A DNA stretch of 59,197 nt, from the NCBI GenBank assembly GCA_009391195.1, contig VEXB01000008.1, positions 1-59,197 of the forward strand, in the 5' to 3' direction. The DNA is from SAR202 cluster bacterium AC-647-P02_OGT_505m (GTDB lineage Bacteria > Chloroflexota > Dehalococcoidia > Lucifugimonadales > UBA826). The notes under the pieces were generated by a model. That model was not told where the DNA came from. It did not search any database and worked only from the letters and a program-made list of their open reading frames with translations. This document shows positions 41,671-48,503 of the stretch, piece after piece; the first letter of the stretch is position 1; each line of letters begins with the position of its first letter. The position numbers and the translations under genes are program-made.

Positions 41671-42864
41671 CTATTGTTTTCTGTAAGAAATTTGCAAAGT
41701 ATTTATATGCCCTGACTGAAAAGCTCCTTCACAGTAACTGAAGTAGTAAAAGAATTTTCGGAAGTCGCGTTCTTTGAATCCTAGTTGTTTAACGGCTGGC
41801 CAGTTGGATTCAAGATTAGTTCTCCAGCTTGCAAGAGTCTTTGCATAGTGGTGGCCAATCTCTTCACTGCGGTAAATTTCAAAACCATATTTAGCAGCTG
41901 AATTGTTTAATAGTCTCTCTGAAAGTAATAGCCCGCCAGGGAAGATGTATTTTTGTATATAGTCGCAATTTTTTCTATAGGTATCGTATCGGTCGTCGGG
42001 GACCACTATTACCTGTATCTGTAGAGAACCATTTGTCCTGATAAGGTTGGAACATTTTTCGAAAAATGTATCAACACCATTGTGTCCAACGGCTTCAAGC
42101 ATTTCCACTGAAAATATGTGGTCAAACTTTCCCTCCATCATTCTGTAGTCCATACGTTTTAGGTCAATTACGTGAGTTAAATTGTTGTCTCCAATCCTTT
42201 TGTTGAATGAATCAAATTGATTCTTTGATAAAGTAACTGCAGAAACATTTAACGAGTAATTTGTGGCGGCACTAAGTGCCAAGCTACCCCAGCCACATCC
42301 GATATCAAGTATCGATTGTTCTGACCTGACACCTGCGGCGTTAAGCAGGTGGTTAATTTTTGTCTGTTGAGCCACATCCAAAGAATTTTCGTTATTTTCA
42401 AAAATGCCACAAGAATAGGTCATAGAGTTGTCGAGGAAACTCTCAAAAAAATCGTTACTCAAGTCATAGTGATCGCTGATGTTTTTTTTCGCGCTCTTTA
42501 ATGAGTTTTTTGATTTTACGTGCTGAGTTATACGGGCGGCTATTTTGGAGGGGGCATATACTCCAATTGCGCTTGCCAAACCTTGAGATGTCAGTGTGGA
42601 AAGATGTTCAAATAATCTTGGTAGGTTGTTGTGATCCCATCTCCCATTCAGATATCCTTCCGCGAATCCTAGGTCGTATCCCGAAACAAGGTCCCAGAAG
42701 AATCCCCAATCTTTTACAGTAATGGGTTCGATAGGATTGCCTAAAACACTACCCAATTCATGTGTTTTCCCATCAGGGGTGATTATGCTTATACCTGATT
42801 GAGCGAAACTTTTTAGAATCGGTTTTGACAAGGCACGACCTGTTAGTCTTCTTAAAGAAATCAA
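41671..42864 (-). CDS. Cyclopropane-fatty-acyl-phospholipid synthase family methyltransferase
   Basis: A 397-residue full-length CFA synthase. It has an N-terminal lipid-binding domain (SCP2-like), HYDLSNDFF, MTYSCGIF with the active-site cysteine, ILDIGCGWGSLAL (SAM), SVEMLEAVGHNG with the Glu, DYIQKYIFPGG and HYAKTLASWR, then FFYYFSYCEGAF near the end. The family adds a methylene or methyl group from SAM across a cis double bond in membrane phospholipids. The neighbouring desaturase-like gene (3 bp away) could make that double bond. Acts at the inner face of the cytoplasmic membrane. Confidence 0.9.
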   Translation of the reverse strand: MISLRRLTGRALSKPILKSFAQSGISIITPDGKTHELGSVLGNPIEPITVKDWGFFWDLVSGYDLGFAEGYLNGRWDHNNLPRLFEHLSTLTSQGLASAIGVYAPSKIAARITQHVKSKNSLKSAKKNISDHYDLSNDFFESFLDNSMTYSCGIFENNENSLDVAQQTKINHLLNAAGVRSEQSILDIGCGWGSLALSAATNYSLNVSAVTLSKNQFDSFNKRIGDNNLTHVIDLKRMDYRMMEGKFDHIFSVEMLEAVGHNGVDTFFEKCSNLIRTNGSLQIQVIVVPDDRYDTYRKNCDYIQKYIFPGGLLLSERLLNNSAAKYGFEIYRSEEIGHHYAKTLASWRTNLESNWPAVKQLGFKERDFRKFFYYFSYCEGAFQSGHINTLQISYRKQ

Positions 42865-42867
42865 AAC

Positions 42868-43953
42868 TTAAGACAACCCCGAAGGCCCTAGAGGAGATTC
42901 TGATTTCTTTAGAAATCCCTCAACATCTAGTTTCTCGTATACATATCTCTTTAACGATTTACGAAGGTTAAATTGTATTTTCTCTAGCAGATTCATCGGA
43001 ACCTCTTGTTCATGGGTTGTAAGTCCAAGCTGCTCCAGCATTGCCTCCCCAACTATTCCATGACTCCCTGGAAAAGTGTTCAAAGCTTTTTTAACCAGAG
43101 TGTTGGGTACTTGATCTATAAATTTCTGTTCACCAGCTGTTGCATATTCAATAAGTAATTTTCCCAGTTTCTTATTGTCATCCAAAGCCAGATTTAAATT
43201 CGCAACTATTCTTGCGAGGAGTTCTATCACTGAGCCGTTCATTTTTGGTATCCACTCTTGCGTTTTTTCTTCTATGTCAGAGACATTGGGAATGTGATTT
43301 GATGGCATTTGGAATGTAGTCGTCGCATTTATTACTTCAGTTAAAAGAGCCGGGTCTGCTTCTAGTTGCAACGCAGTCAGGTTGCGAAATTGCACTGTGT
43401 GCAGAGCCTCTCTACCTTTAACTTTACTGATGACTTTTGATGTGTTGCTATTGGCCGGGAAAAATCCCCTCTGTAGCTCGTACCAGTAATCTGTTATGCA
43501 TTCTTGGATCATTCCGTATGTAGTGAGAGCTATCGGATGAAACCCAGAGGTGTGCTTCGTCTGATATTCGACTCCCTGTTTCGCTTCCTCAATATCCAAC
43601 TTTAAATTGGTTTCGTTTATGCCGAAGTCGACCAAAATATTTTTAAATGGATCTGCATGACCATATTCGTCAGGTTCCCAAAAACCTAATACATAATCTT
43701 GGAGCCATTGAGCTCCATACATTTGTGCTCCTAACTGAAAAGTTTTGGAGTATTGATCAGTGAGGGATTCAGTTATCAGTGATAACCTGAAGCTATCAAT
43801 TAAGTCCTCGGCAGTCATGCCACTTTCCGTAACGAGGTCTTCAGGTGTAAATGACTCAAACATCGATTCAAGGTCTCTTGAATTTACGGTTTTTAGTTTA
43901 GGTATCTGGTCTTGAACGTAGGAATCAATGATGACGTTGGGTTTGATTTTCAT
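42868..43953 (-). CDS. Acyl-ACP desaturase-like diiron protein
   Basis: A 361-residue ferritin-like protein resembling acyl-ACP desaturases of the DesA type. All six likely iron ligands are present: E62 (LITESLTDQY), E96 and H99 (EPDEYGH), E151 (MIQECITDYW), E182 and H185 (GREALH). The helices and spacing match, though the C-terminal 150 residues are unlike the mycobacterial enzymes. Such enzymes place a cis double bond in acyl chains with O2 and ferredoxin; no reductase is adjacent. Three bases separate it from the CFA synthase gene, which would use the double bond. Function is assigned on family pattern only. Confidence 0.72.
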   Translation of the reverse strand: MKIKPNVIIDSYVQDQIPKLKTVNSRDLESMFESFTPEDLVTESGMTAEDLIDSFRLSLITESLTDQYSKTFQLGAQMYGAQWLQDYVLGFWEPDEYGHADPFKNILVDFGINETNLKLDIEEAKQGVEYQTKHTSGFHPIALTTYGMIQECITDYWYELQRGFFPANSNTSKVISKVKGREALHTVQFRNLTALQLEADPALLTEVINATTTFQMPSNHIPNVSDIEEKTQEWIPKMNGSVIELLARIVANLNLALDDNKKLGKLLIEYATAGEQKFIDQVPNTLVKKALNTFPGSHGIVGEAMLEQLGLTTHEQEVPMNLLEKIQFNLRKSLKRYVYEKLDVEGFLKKSESPLGPSGLS

Positions 43954-43997
43954 TTAAAGGATTACCTGTGATCTAATCTTGTTTTTGGTAAATTAAT

Positions 43998-44408
43998 TTA
44001 TGTTGTGACTGGCCATACATATGGCAAATTATTGGGAACATTCCAACCGAATTTCGAGTAGAATTCAAAATCTTTTCGGAGAAGGTTAGATCTGTGTGAT
44101 TCATGAAATTTATTTGCACCCATGAATGGAGGGAGTTTGTATATTTCTTCGTGTTCTGCAAGTTCCATAGTGTTATTGAAACCACGATCTATCCACTCCG
44201 TGATCATTGAATTTTGATAAGCTGCAAGGGCATCTGAAAACCCCTTCCACATTAGTACTGCTGGATGTCTCAGCCATCCCCCACTCGTACGTTTACCCGA
44301 TATTATCCGTAGGATTTGATAGGCTTCTACACGTTGTTTACCCAGGCGCCTGTTATCCAGGCACGCAGCTGTTTTTTTGAAGTCGTTGTAAGGAAGAAAA
44401 GTTTGCAT
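43998..44408 (-). CDS. Pyrimidine-dimer DNA glycosylase-like protein (MSMEG_6728 family)
   Basis: A 136-residue protein. MQTFLPYNDF, LDNRRLGKQRVEAYQIL, HPAVLMWKGFSDALAAYQ and HRSNLLRKDFEFYSKFGW match the MSMEG_6728 group, related to T4 endonuclease V (DenV) family annotation for UV-dimer glycosylases. The activity itself has little direct proof in this group. It is coded 14 bp behind the membrane protein in the long minus-strand operon, which would place a UV-damage function beside the B12 light-sensor regulator. Confidence 0.75.
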   Translation of the reverse strand: MQTFLPYNDFKKTAACLDNRRLGKQRVEAYQILRIISGKRTSGGWLRHPAVLMWKGFSDALAAYQNSMITEWIDRGFNNTMELAEHEEIYKLPPFMGANKFHESHRSNLLRKDFEFYSKFGWNVPNNLPYVWPVTT

Positions 44409-44422
44409 TTTAAAGGCCTGTT

Positions 44423-44959
44423 CTACTTATGAAATAAAGCTGTCCATATAATCGCGTCAAAGACAAGACAATGAAATGTTATTGAACTCAAACCAGCTAT
44501 AGCCAGATATTTTGTTCCGATGCCAACAGAATCGCTACCCGTTGAGGCGGTTATATAAATTAGGGTCAAAAGAGCCAGGGCAGTGACCCAGAGAGATGCA
44601 ATTGAAATAATCCACCATATAGTGTTTTGAGTCTTTAGATAATAAATAGTAGATGGCATCCACAGAGCTGCCGAGGCTAAGAATATGACAACCATAATTT
44701 CTACTGCATGTGGTCCAATGTTATTGGCGTCATTAAAATTTACCAGACCATCCCTGAATAAACTGACACAACAAAATAGTAAGTATCCGGACGCTGCAAA
44801 AATCATTGATACGGTGAGGATAGTACGAAGAGTGCCTTGAACTCCGCCCCAAAGCGCCTCACGATATTCAGGAAATGACGCTATTCCCCAGTAATACCCC
44901 CCCAATACAGCTACTCCACCGACTAAATTTGAGAGTATAAATAAAGTTTGCGTGTTCAT
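44423..44959 (-). CDS. Membrane protein of unknown function (about 5 TM)
   Basis: A 178-residue hydrophobic protein with about five membrane helices (near 7-25, 47-68, 87-107, 115-140, 155-175). No motif is recognised and cysteines are few. It is the first gene of the long minus-strand operon; the ATG has AAGGG about 5 bases ahead and a promoter at 45000-45028. Position suggests a role in membrane lipid or light response, but nothing more can be said. Confidence 0.7.
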   Translation of the reverse strand: MNTQTLFILSNLVGGVAVLGGYYWGIASFPEYREALWGGVQGTLRTILTVSMIFAASGYLLFCCVSLFRDGLVNFNDANNIGPHAVEIMVVIFLASAALWMPSTIYYLKTQNTIWWIISIASLWVTALALLTLIYITASTGSDSVGIGTKYLAIAGLSSITFHCLVFDAIIWTALFHK

Positions 44960-44992
44960 GATGACCCTTAGTAACTATTAATTGATTTCTAT

Positions 44993-45008
44993 ATGTACTA
45001 TAATACAT
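44993..45008. promoter_or_regulatory. Palindrome overlapping the divergent promoter -10 (candidate operator)
   Basis: ATGTA (44993-44997) and TACAT (45004-45008) are inverted copies with a 6-base spacer. The repeat covers the -10 of the minus-strand promoter (45000-45005). Its centre lies about 105 bp from the TIGR01777 start and 42 bp from the minus-strand first gene. A repressor such as the downstream B12-XRE protein could bind here and control both directions. Binding is inferred from position only. Confidence 0.5.
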
Positions 45009-45028
45009 GGAAATGGCTTGAAAGACAA
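45000..45028 (-). promoter_or_regulatory. Sigma70-type promoter of the long minus-strand operon
   Basis: On the minus strand, TTGTCT (45028-45023) and TATTAT (45005-45000) are 17 bp apart, about 41 bp before the first gene. The -10 lies within the ATGTA-N6-TACAT palindrome. This would drive all genes from 44.96 kb down to 36.8 kb. Confidence 0.6.
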
Positions 45029-45046
45029 TTATTGATCTAGGAGAAT
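45018..45046 (+). promoter_or_regulatory. Possible plus-strand promoter of the TIGR01777-regulator operon
   Basis: TTGAAA (45018-45023) and GAGAAT (45041-45046) are 17 bp apart; the -10 is a weak 4/6 match. The -35 overlaps the -35 of the opposite promoter, so the two would compete. Lower confidence than the minus-strand one. Confidence 0.35.
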
Positions 45047-45119
45047 ACTTCATGTTCGTGGGTGTTATTTGGGCTTTTGACTCTAGAAGATCCACTCGTA
45101 AAACAAGGGGAGATAGGAA

Positions 45120-46562
45120 ATGAAAGTTCTTATTGTTGGAGCAACAGGATTTATTGGTAAAACCACTGTTGCTTTCCTGCAGGGGAAAGGTCATGAGGTT
45201 TCGGCATGGGTGAGAGATATTGAAAAGGCTACCGGCATGCTTGGGGATGGTGTGGAGCTCATTTCGTCTATAAAAAATGCTGAAGGTCTGCAACAGTATC
45301 TTGAGGAAACCGATGTAGTAATAAATTTAGCGGGACGGCCTTTAGCAGGAATACGATGGACGGGCAAAAAAAAGATTGAATTTTTTGAAAGTCGTGTGAC
45401 GGTTACTAATTTAATATCGGATGCTATTTCTATATGCAAGAATCCGCCGAAGGTTTTGATTTCAGCCAGTGCAGTTGGAATATATGGGAACACGGGGTCA
45501 ATATCTGTAGACGAGGAAAGCGTTGTTGGTCAGGATTATTTATCCGAACTATGTTTACAGTGGGAGGCGGCTGCCAACCGATCCAAAAATTTCGGAGTTA
45601 GGGTCTGTAACATAAGGATTGGGATTGTTTTAGGGCGTGAGGGTGGAATGTTGCAGCAGTTGATCCAAAGTTTTGATCTCGGGATAGGAAGCTATTTGGG
45701 AAGCGGTAAACAAAGAGTTCCATGGATACATGTTGTTGATGTTGTCAGGGCTATAACATTCTGTATAGATAATAAGGAATTAAATGGTCCTGTTAACCTT
45801 ACATCTCCCCACAGTTCCAGCGGGAAAGAATTTGCTAGAGTTTTGGCTTCATTAACTAACGCACGCTTCATTATTCCCGTGCCTAGGTTTGTCTTGAAAT
45901 TGGTTTTTGGGGAGGGGGAGGTAGTTTTGACAAATAGCCAAAATGCACTGCCATCGAAACTGCTGAAATTTGGATTCAGGTTCGAATATGAGTCGCTTAA
46001 ACCTGCTCTCAAAGACGAAATATATCCTGAAGAAATTGTAGTTAGTAAATCTGATTCGACTGATGAGGATCTTGAATATGGGCGTAAAGCCCAATACGAA
46101 TTGAAAACTTCCGTTGCATTAAACTCTGATCAGGAAAAAGCCTTTAATTTTTTTTCATCTCCTCTGAATCTCGGGTTAACTACTCCGTCTTGGTTGAATT
46201 TTAAGATCACTGAAATTCCTCTGTCAGTTTCAAAGGAGTGTGAGATTGCTTATGAGATTCGACTATGGTTTATCCCAATAAAATGGAGAACCAGTATTCT
46301 TGAATGGGATCCACATGAGTCATTTGTAGATATTCAAAAAAGTGGGCCCTACAAGCTATGGATACATAGCCATTTTGTCGAATCAACCTCAGAGAATACC
46401 TCGATAATGAGAGATATAGTTCGGTACAGTGTTCCAGGAGGCCCTCTAGGTAGGCTGATACATTTTTTGGTTATAAAGAAATCACTCATAAGAATTTTTG
46501 GTTACCGGAGAAGTATGATTCGTATGAGACTTGGGCATGTTACATGCGACTTGTCTATCTAA
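45120..46562 (+). CDS. TIGR01777-family epimerase-like SDR with C-terminal SRPBCC domain
   Basis: A 480-residue fusion. Residues 1-300 form an atypical SDR of the TIGR01777/YfcH type: VGATGFIGKTTV, VINLAGRPLAGIRW, LISASAVGIYGNTG and VPWIHVVDVVRAI are family marks; DUF1731-like residues follow (FRFEYESLKPAL). Residues about 325-470 resemble an SRPBCC/START-type domain (SVALNSDQEKAFNFFSSPLNL, GPYKLWIHSHFVES, IMRDIVRYSVPGGPLGRLIHFL) that could hold a lipid. It is transcribed with the B12 regulator gene (16-bp gap), and opposite the lipid-modification operon. A role in lipid binding or reduction is suggested by context. Confidence 0.83.
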   Translation: MKVLIVGATGFIGKTTVAFLQGKGHEVSAWVRDIEKATGMLGDGVELISSIKNAEGLQQYLEETDVVINLAGRPLAGIRWTGKKKIEFFESRVTVTNLISDAISICKNPPKVLISASAVGIYGNTGSISVDEESVVGQDYLSELCLQWEAAANRSKNFGVRVCNIRIGIVLGREGGMLQQLIQSFDLGIGSYLGSGKQRVPWIHVVDVVRAITFCIDNKELNGPVNLTSPHSSSGKEFARVLASLTNARFIIPVPRFVLKLVFGEGEVVLTNSQNALPSKLLKFGFRFEYESLKPALKDEIYPEEIVVSKSDSTDEDLEYGRKAQYELKTSVALNSDQEKAFNFFSSPLNLGLTTPSWLNFKITEIPLSVSKECEIAYEIRLWFIPIKWRTSILEWDPHESFVDIQKSGPYKLWIHSHFVESTSENTSIMRDIVRYSVPGGPLGRLIHFLVIKKSLIRIFGYRRSMIRMRLGHVTCDLSI

Positions 46563-46578
46563 TTAGGAGAAATGTGCT

Positions 46579-47448
46579 GTGACAAATCATCTAGTCGATA
46601 AGTTAACCGATGCGTTGCTTGCGGGAGATGCCCCTGAAAGCGAATTGGTACTTCAAGAAGCTTATTTAAATAAGTTTTCTGCTATGGATATTTACGAGTC
46701 TGTTTTCGTGGAAGCTATGAATAAAATTGGGTCGCTTTGGCATGATGGTGTGATAACGATTGCTCATGAACATAGGGCGAGCGAGATAGTAATGGGACTC
46801 ACAGACAAAGTGTCTGACAATACTCCACATCTATCGATAAATGGGTTTTCTGCCTTGGTGGCTTGCGTGGAAGAAGAAAATCATGTTCTTGGGGCCAAAC
46901 TTTTTTCTAGTATTTTGGAGATTAATGGTTGGGTAGTGCACTACTTGGGATCTTCCATGCCGGCAGGGGACTTAAAACGTTTTTCCGAAGAAACATCACC
47001 TGACGCCATCATACTAACCGCAACATCTGCCGATAGGGCAGCGAGGGTTCATGAGGCTATAGCGGCACTGAGTGATCTAGATAAAGATCCTGTCATTCTT
47101 CTGGGTGGTTCAGGTATTTGCGAAGATGATTATAGTGGGCAATTAGTGGCTCAGGACTTATCCTCAGGGTTAAGCCTACTGGAAAAAAATCTGAATATAG
47201 GGACTGACTTCGATGGATTGGACCAGGTTTTAATTGGGATAGGAAATAATATACAAAATTTGCGAAAGGCAAGAGGGATGAATCAAGGACAACTTGCAGA
47301 TATCGCAGGAGTTGATAGGGCCTATATCAGTTTGGTAGAAAATGGGAAACAGAACCTTACTCTTGGGGCACTAGTAAAGTTGTCTGAATCTCTTAGTGTT
47401 TCCGTATCAGCTCTGGTACCAGCTTCAACCAGGGGTACCCAAAAATAG
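46579..47448 (+). CDS. Cobalamin-binding transcriptional regulator with C-terminal XRE-type HTH (CarH/LitR-like photosensor domain)
   Basis: A 289-residue protein. Residues about 5-80 form a helical bundle with W54, nine residues, then E64-H65: the W-x9-E-H signature of B12 photoreceptors of the CarH/LitR group. Residues 90-205 are the cobalamin Rossmann domain: E100-x-H102-x-x-G105 (lower-ligand histidine), the LTATS strand end and GGSG (176-179). Residues about 218-280 are a Cro/C1-type HTH (LRKARGMNQGQLADIAGVDRAYISLVENGK). CarH/LitR proteins have a MerR HTH at the N terminus, so the architecture is inverted and of another HTH type. The start is GTG with AGGAG nine bases ahead. Likely adenosylcobalamin-dependent repressor released by light; the target is probably the divergent promoter. 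Confidence 0.85.
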   Translation: MTNHLVDKLTDALLAGDAPESELVLQEAYLNKFSAMDIYESVFVEAMNKIGSLWHDGVITIAHEHRASEIVMGLTDKVSDNTPHLSINGFSALVACVEEENHVLGAKLFSSILEINGWVVHYLGSSMPAGDLKRFSEETSPDAIILTATSADRAARVHEAIAALSDLDKDPVILLGGSGICEDDYSGQLVAQDLSSGLSLLEKNLNIGTDFDGLDQVLIGIGNNIQNLRKARGMNQGQLADIAGVDRAYISLVENGKQNLTLGALVKLSESLSVSVSALVPASTRGTQK

Positions 47449-47474
47449 TTTCAGTATATTGGTCGTTTCAATAC

Positions 47475-48056
47475 TCAGAGTTTTCGGTATTGGAACTTAA
47501 ACTTCACCAGAATAGCTGTTGAAAGCAGTAGGATAGTAGAGGAGTTTAGAAGATTGGTATTTATAAACCAGTCGGCTAGCACACTTATGATAAACGCTGA
47601 AACTCCTGTGTAGCTGGGTCTTTTGGTGAGTAAAAGAATTGCGGCTGCTGGGGGTATCGCTATGATGGCACCTAGGGGTATAAGACCTACGGCTGCACCC
47701 ATTCCGGCTGCCATCCCTGTTCCTCCACTTATTCGGAATGGAAATCTTATCTGATGTCCGGCCATTAAGCTGAGAATAGAGAGACTGGAGATCCATGGGG
47801 GTTGATCGGCCAAGGTCAATGGCAAAGTTACGACTAGCCCTTTGCACAGATCCAGAAAAAATACTGTAATTCCTGCGAGGGGACTTATCTCATAAAATAT
47901 ATTGGATGCCCCAGGGTTTCCGGTGCCAATGTTTCTAATGTTGAGACCACTTAGTTTGCTGATCACATCGCCTAACTGAGCGACACCGAGAAGATAGCAG
48001 AGTATTATCCATAGGGGGATCCAGAAATATGTTTCGAAGAAAATGGTGTCAATCAA
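47475..48056 (-). CDS. PlsY-like glycerol-3-phosphate acyltransferase
   Basis: A 193-residue membrane protein with about five helices. The PlsY motifs are recognisable: IGTGNPGASNIFYE (about 42-55, motif 1) and AGHQIRFPFRISGGTGMAAGMG (motif 2). In standard PlsY the latter reads G-G-K-G; here lysine is replaced by threonine, so activity may be changed. PlsY transfers an acyl group from acyl-phosphate to glycerol-3-phosphate. The start is a TTG with no clear ribosome site, leaving the N terminus uncertain. It converges with the B12 regulator and is divergent from a small membrane gene only 26 bp away. Confidence 0.8.
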   Translation of the reverse strand: MIDTIFFETYFWIPLWIILCYLLGVAQLGDVISKLSGLNIRNIGTGNPGASNIFYEISPLAGITVFFLDLCKGLVVTLPLTLADQPPWISSLSILSLMAGHQIRFPFRISGGTGMAAGMGAAVGLIPLGAIIAIPPAAAILLLTKRPSYTGVSAFIISVLADWFINTNLLNSSTILLLSTAILVKFKFQYRKL

Positions 48057-48082
48057 GTTAAAGTAGTGGAAATGAAGGGATT

Positions 48083-48466
48083 ATGTCTGGGCGAGTATTT
48101 AAGAACAAAGAGCTAGAAGATAAACTCTACAAAGATGTCACATTCGTTAATACTCTACTAAAAATAGTCCCTCTCCTTTTTTCAATCGTGTTCTTGCACG
48201 CTGGGTTGTCTGGAAATGCTCAATTCAGCTTAACAGATAAGATTTCAGTATCCAGTCATTATATCGTGACAGCAATTGGACTCCTCTCCTGGGTTTTTGC
48301 CGCAGTAATGGCTACGAGAGATTTTATAATGTTTCAACGAACATCCTCTTCGCTAAAATATATGTTTAAAAACTTTACTGAGCAGTTGGTGACACTGGCT
48401 GGAGCTCTATTTCTCTGTTCAATGATTAATGCAGCTTCACTCATTTACTATCTAATATTGCAGTAA
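48083..48466 (+). CDS. Small membrane protein of unknown function (3 TM)
   Basis: A 127-residue protein with an N-terminal charged helix and three hydrophobic segments (near 24-43, 60-80, 100-125). AAGGGA lies right before the ATG. No family is recognised. It is followed by the Eis-like gene 37 bp downstream and may be co-transcribed. Confidence 0.65.
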   Translation: MSGRVFKNKELEDKLYKDVTFVNTLLKIVPLLFSIVFLHAGLSGNAQFSLTDKISVSSHYIVTAIGLLSWVFAAVMATRDFIMFQRTSSSLKYMFKNFTEQLVTLAGALFLCSMINAASLIYYLILQ

Positions 48467-48503
48467 TTAAGATTTTTTATTAACACGCATGGAGTGATCA
48501 ATT

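Noticed and set aside
44982-45004. TTGATT and TATAAT on the plus strand as a sigma70 promoter
   Set aside because: Spacing is 11 bp, too short for sigma70; the TATAAT is better explained as the complement of the minus-strand -10 and palindrome.
44868-45293. Long minus-strand reading frame across the divergent promoter
   Set aside because: It overlaps two well-supported genes and both promoters, has low-complexity, Cys/Ser/Asn-rich composition and no domain; treated as a chance frame.
33259-47448. Carotenoid synthesis or photolyase genes that usually accompany LitR/CarH regulators
   Set aside because: Each gene of the island was examined; none shows photolyase or phytoene synthase/desaturase motifs. 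The FAD protein is amine-oxidase-like but of the DUF1365-partner group.
47466-47495. 9-bp stem-loop between the B12 regulator and PlsY genes as a bidirectional terminator
   Set aside because: Stem contains a wobble, the loop is 12 bases and no T run follows on either strand; part lies in the PlsY coding end.
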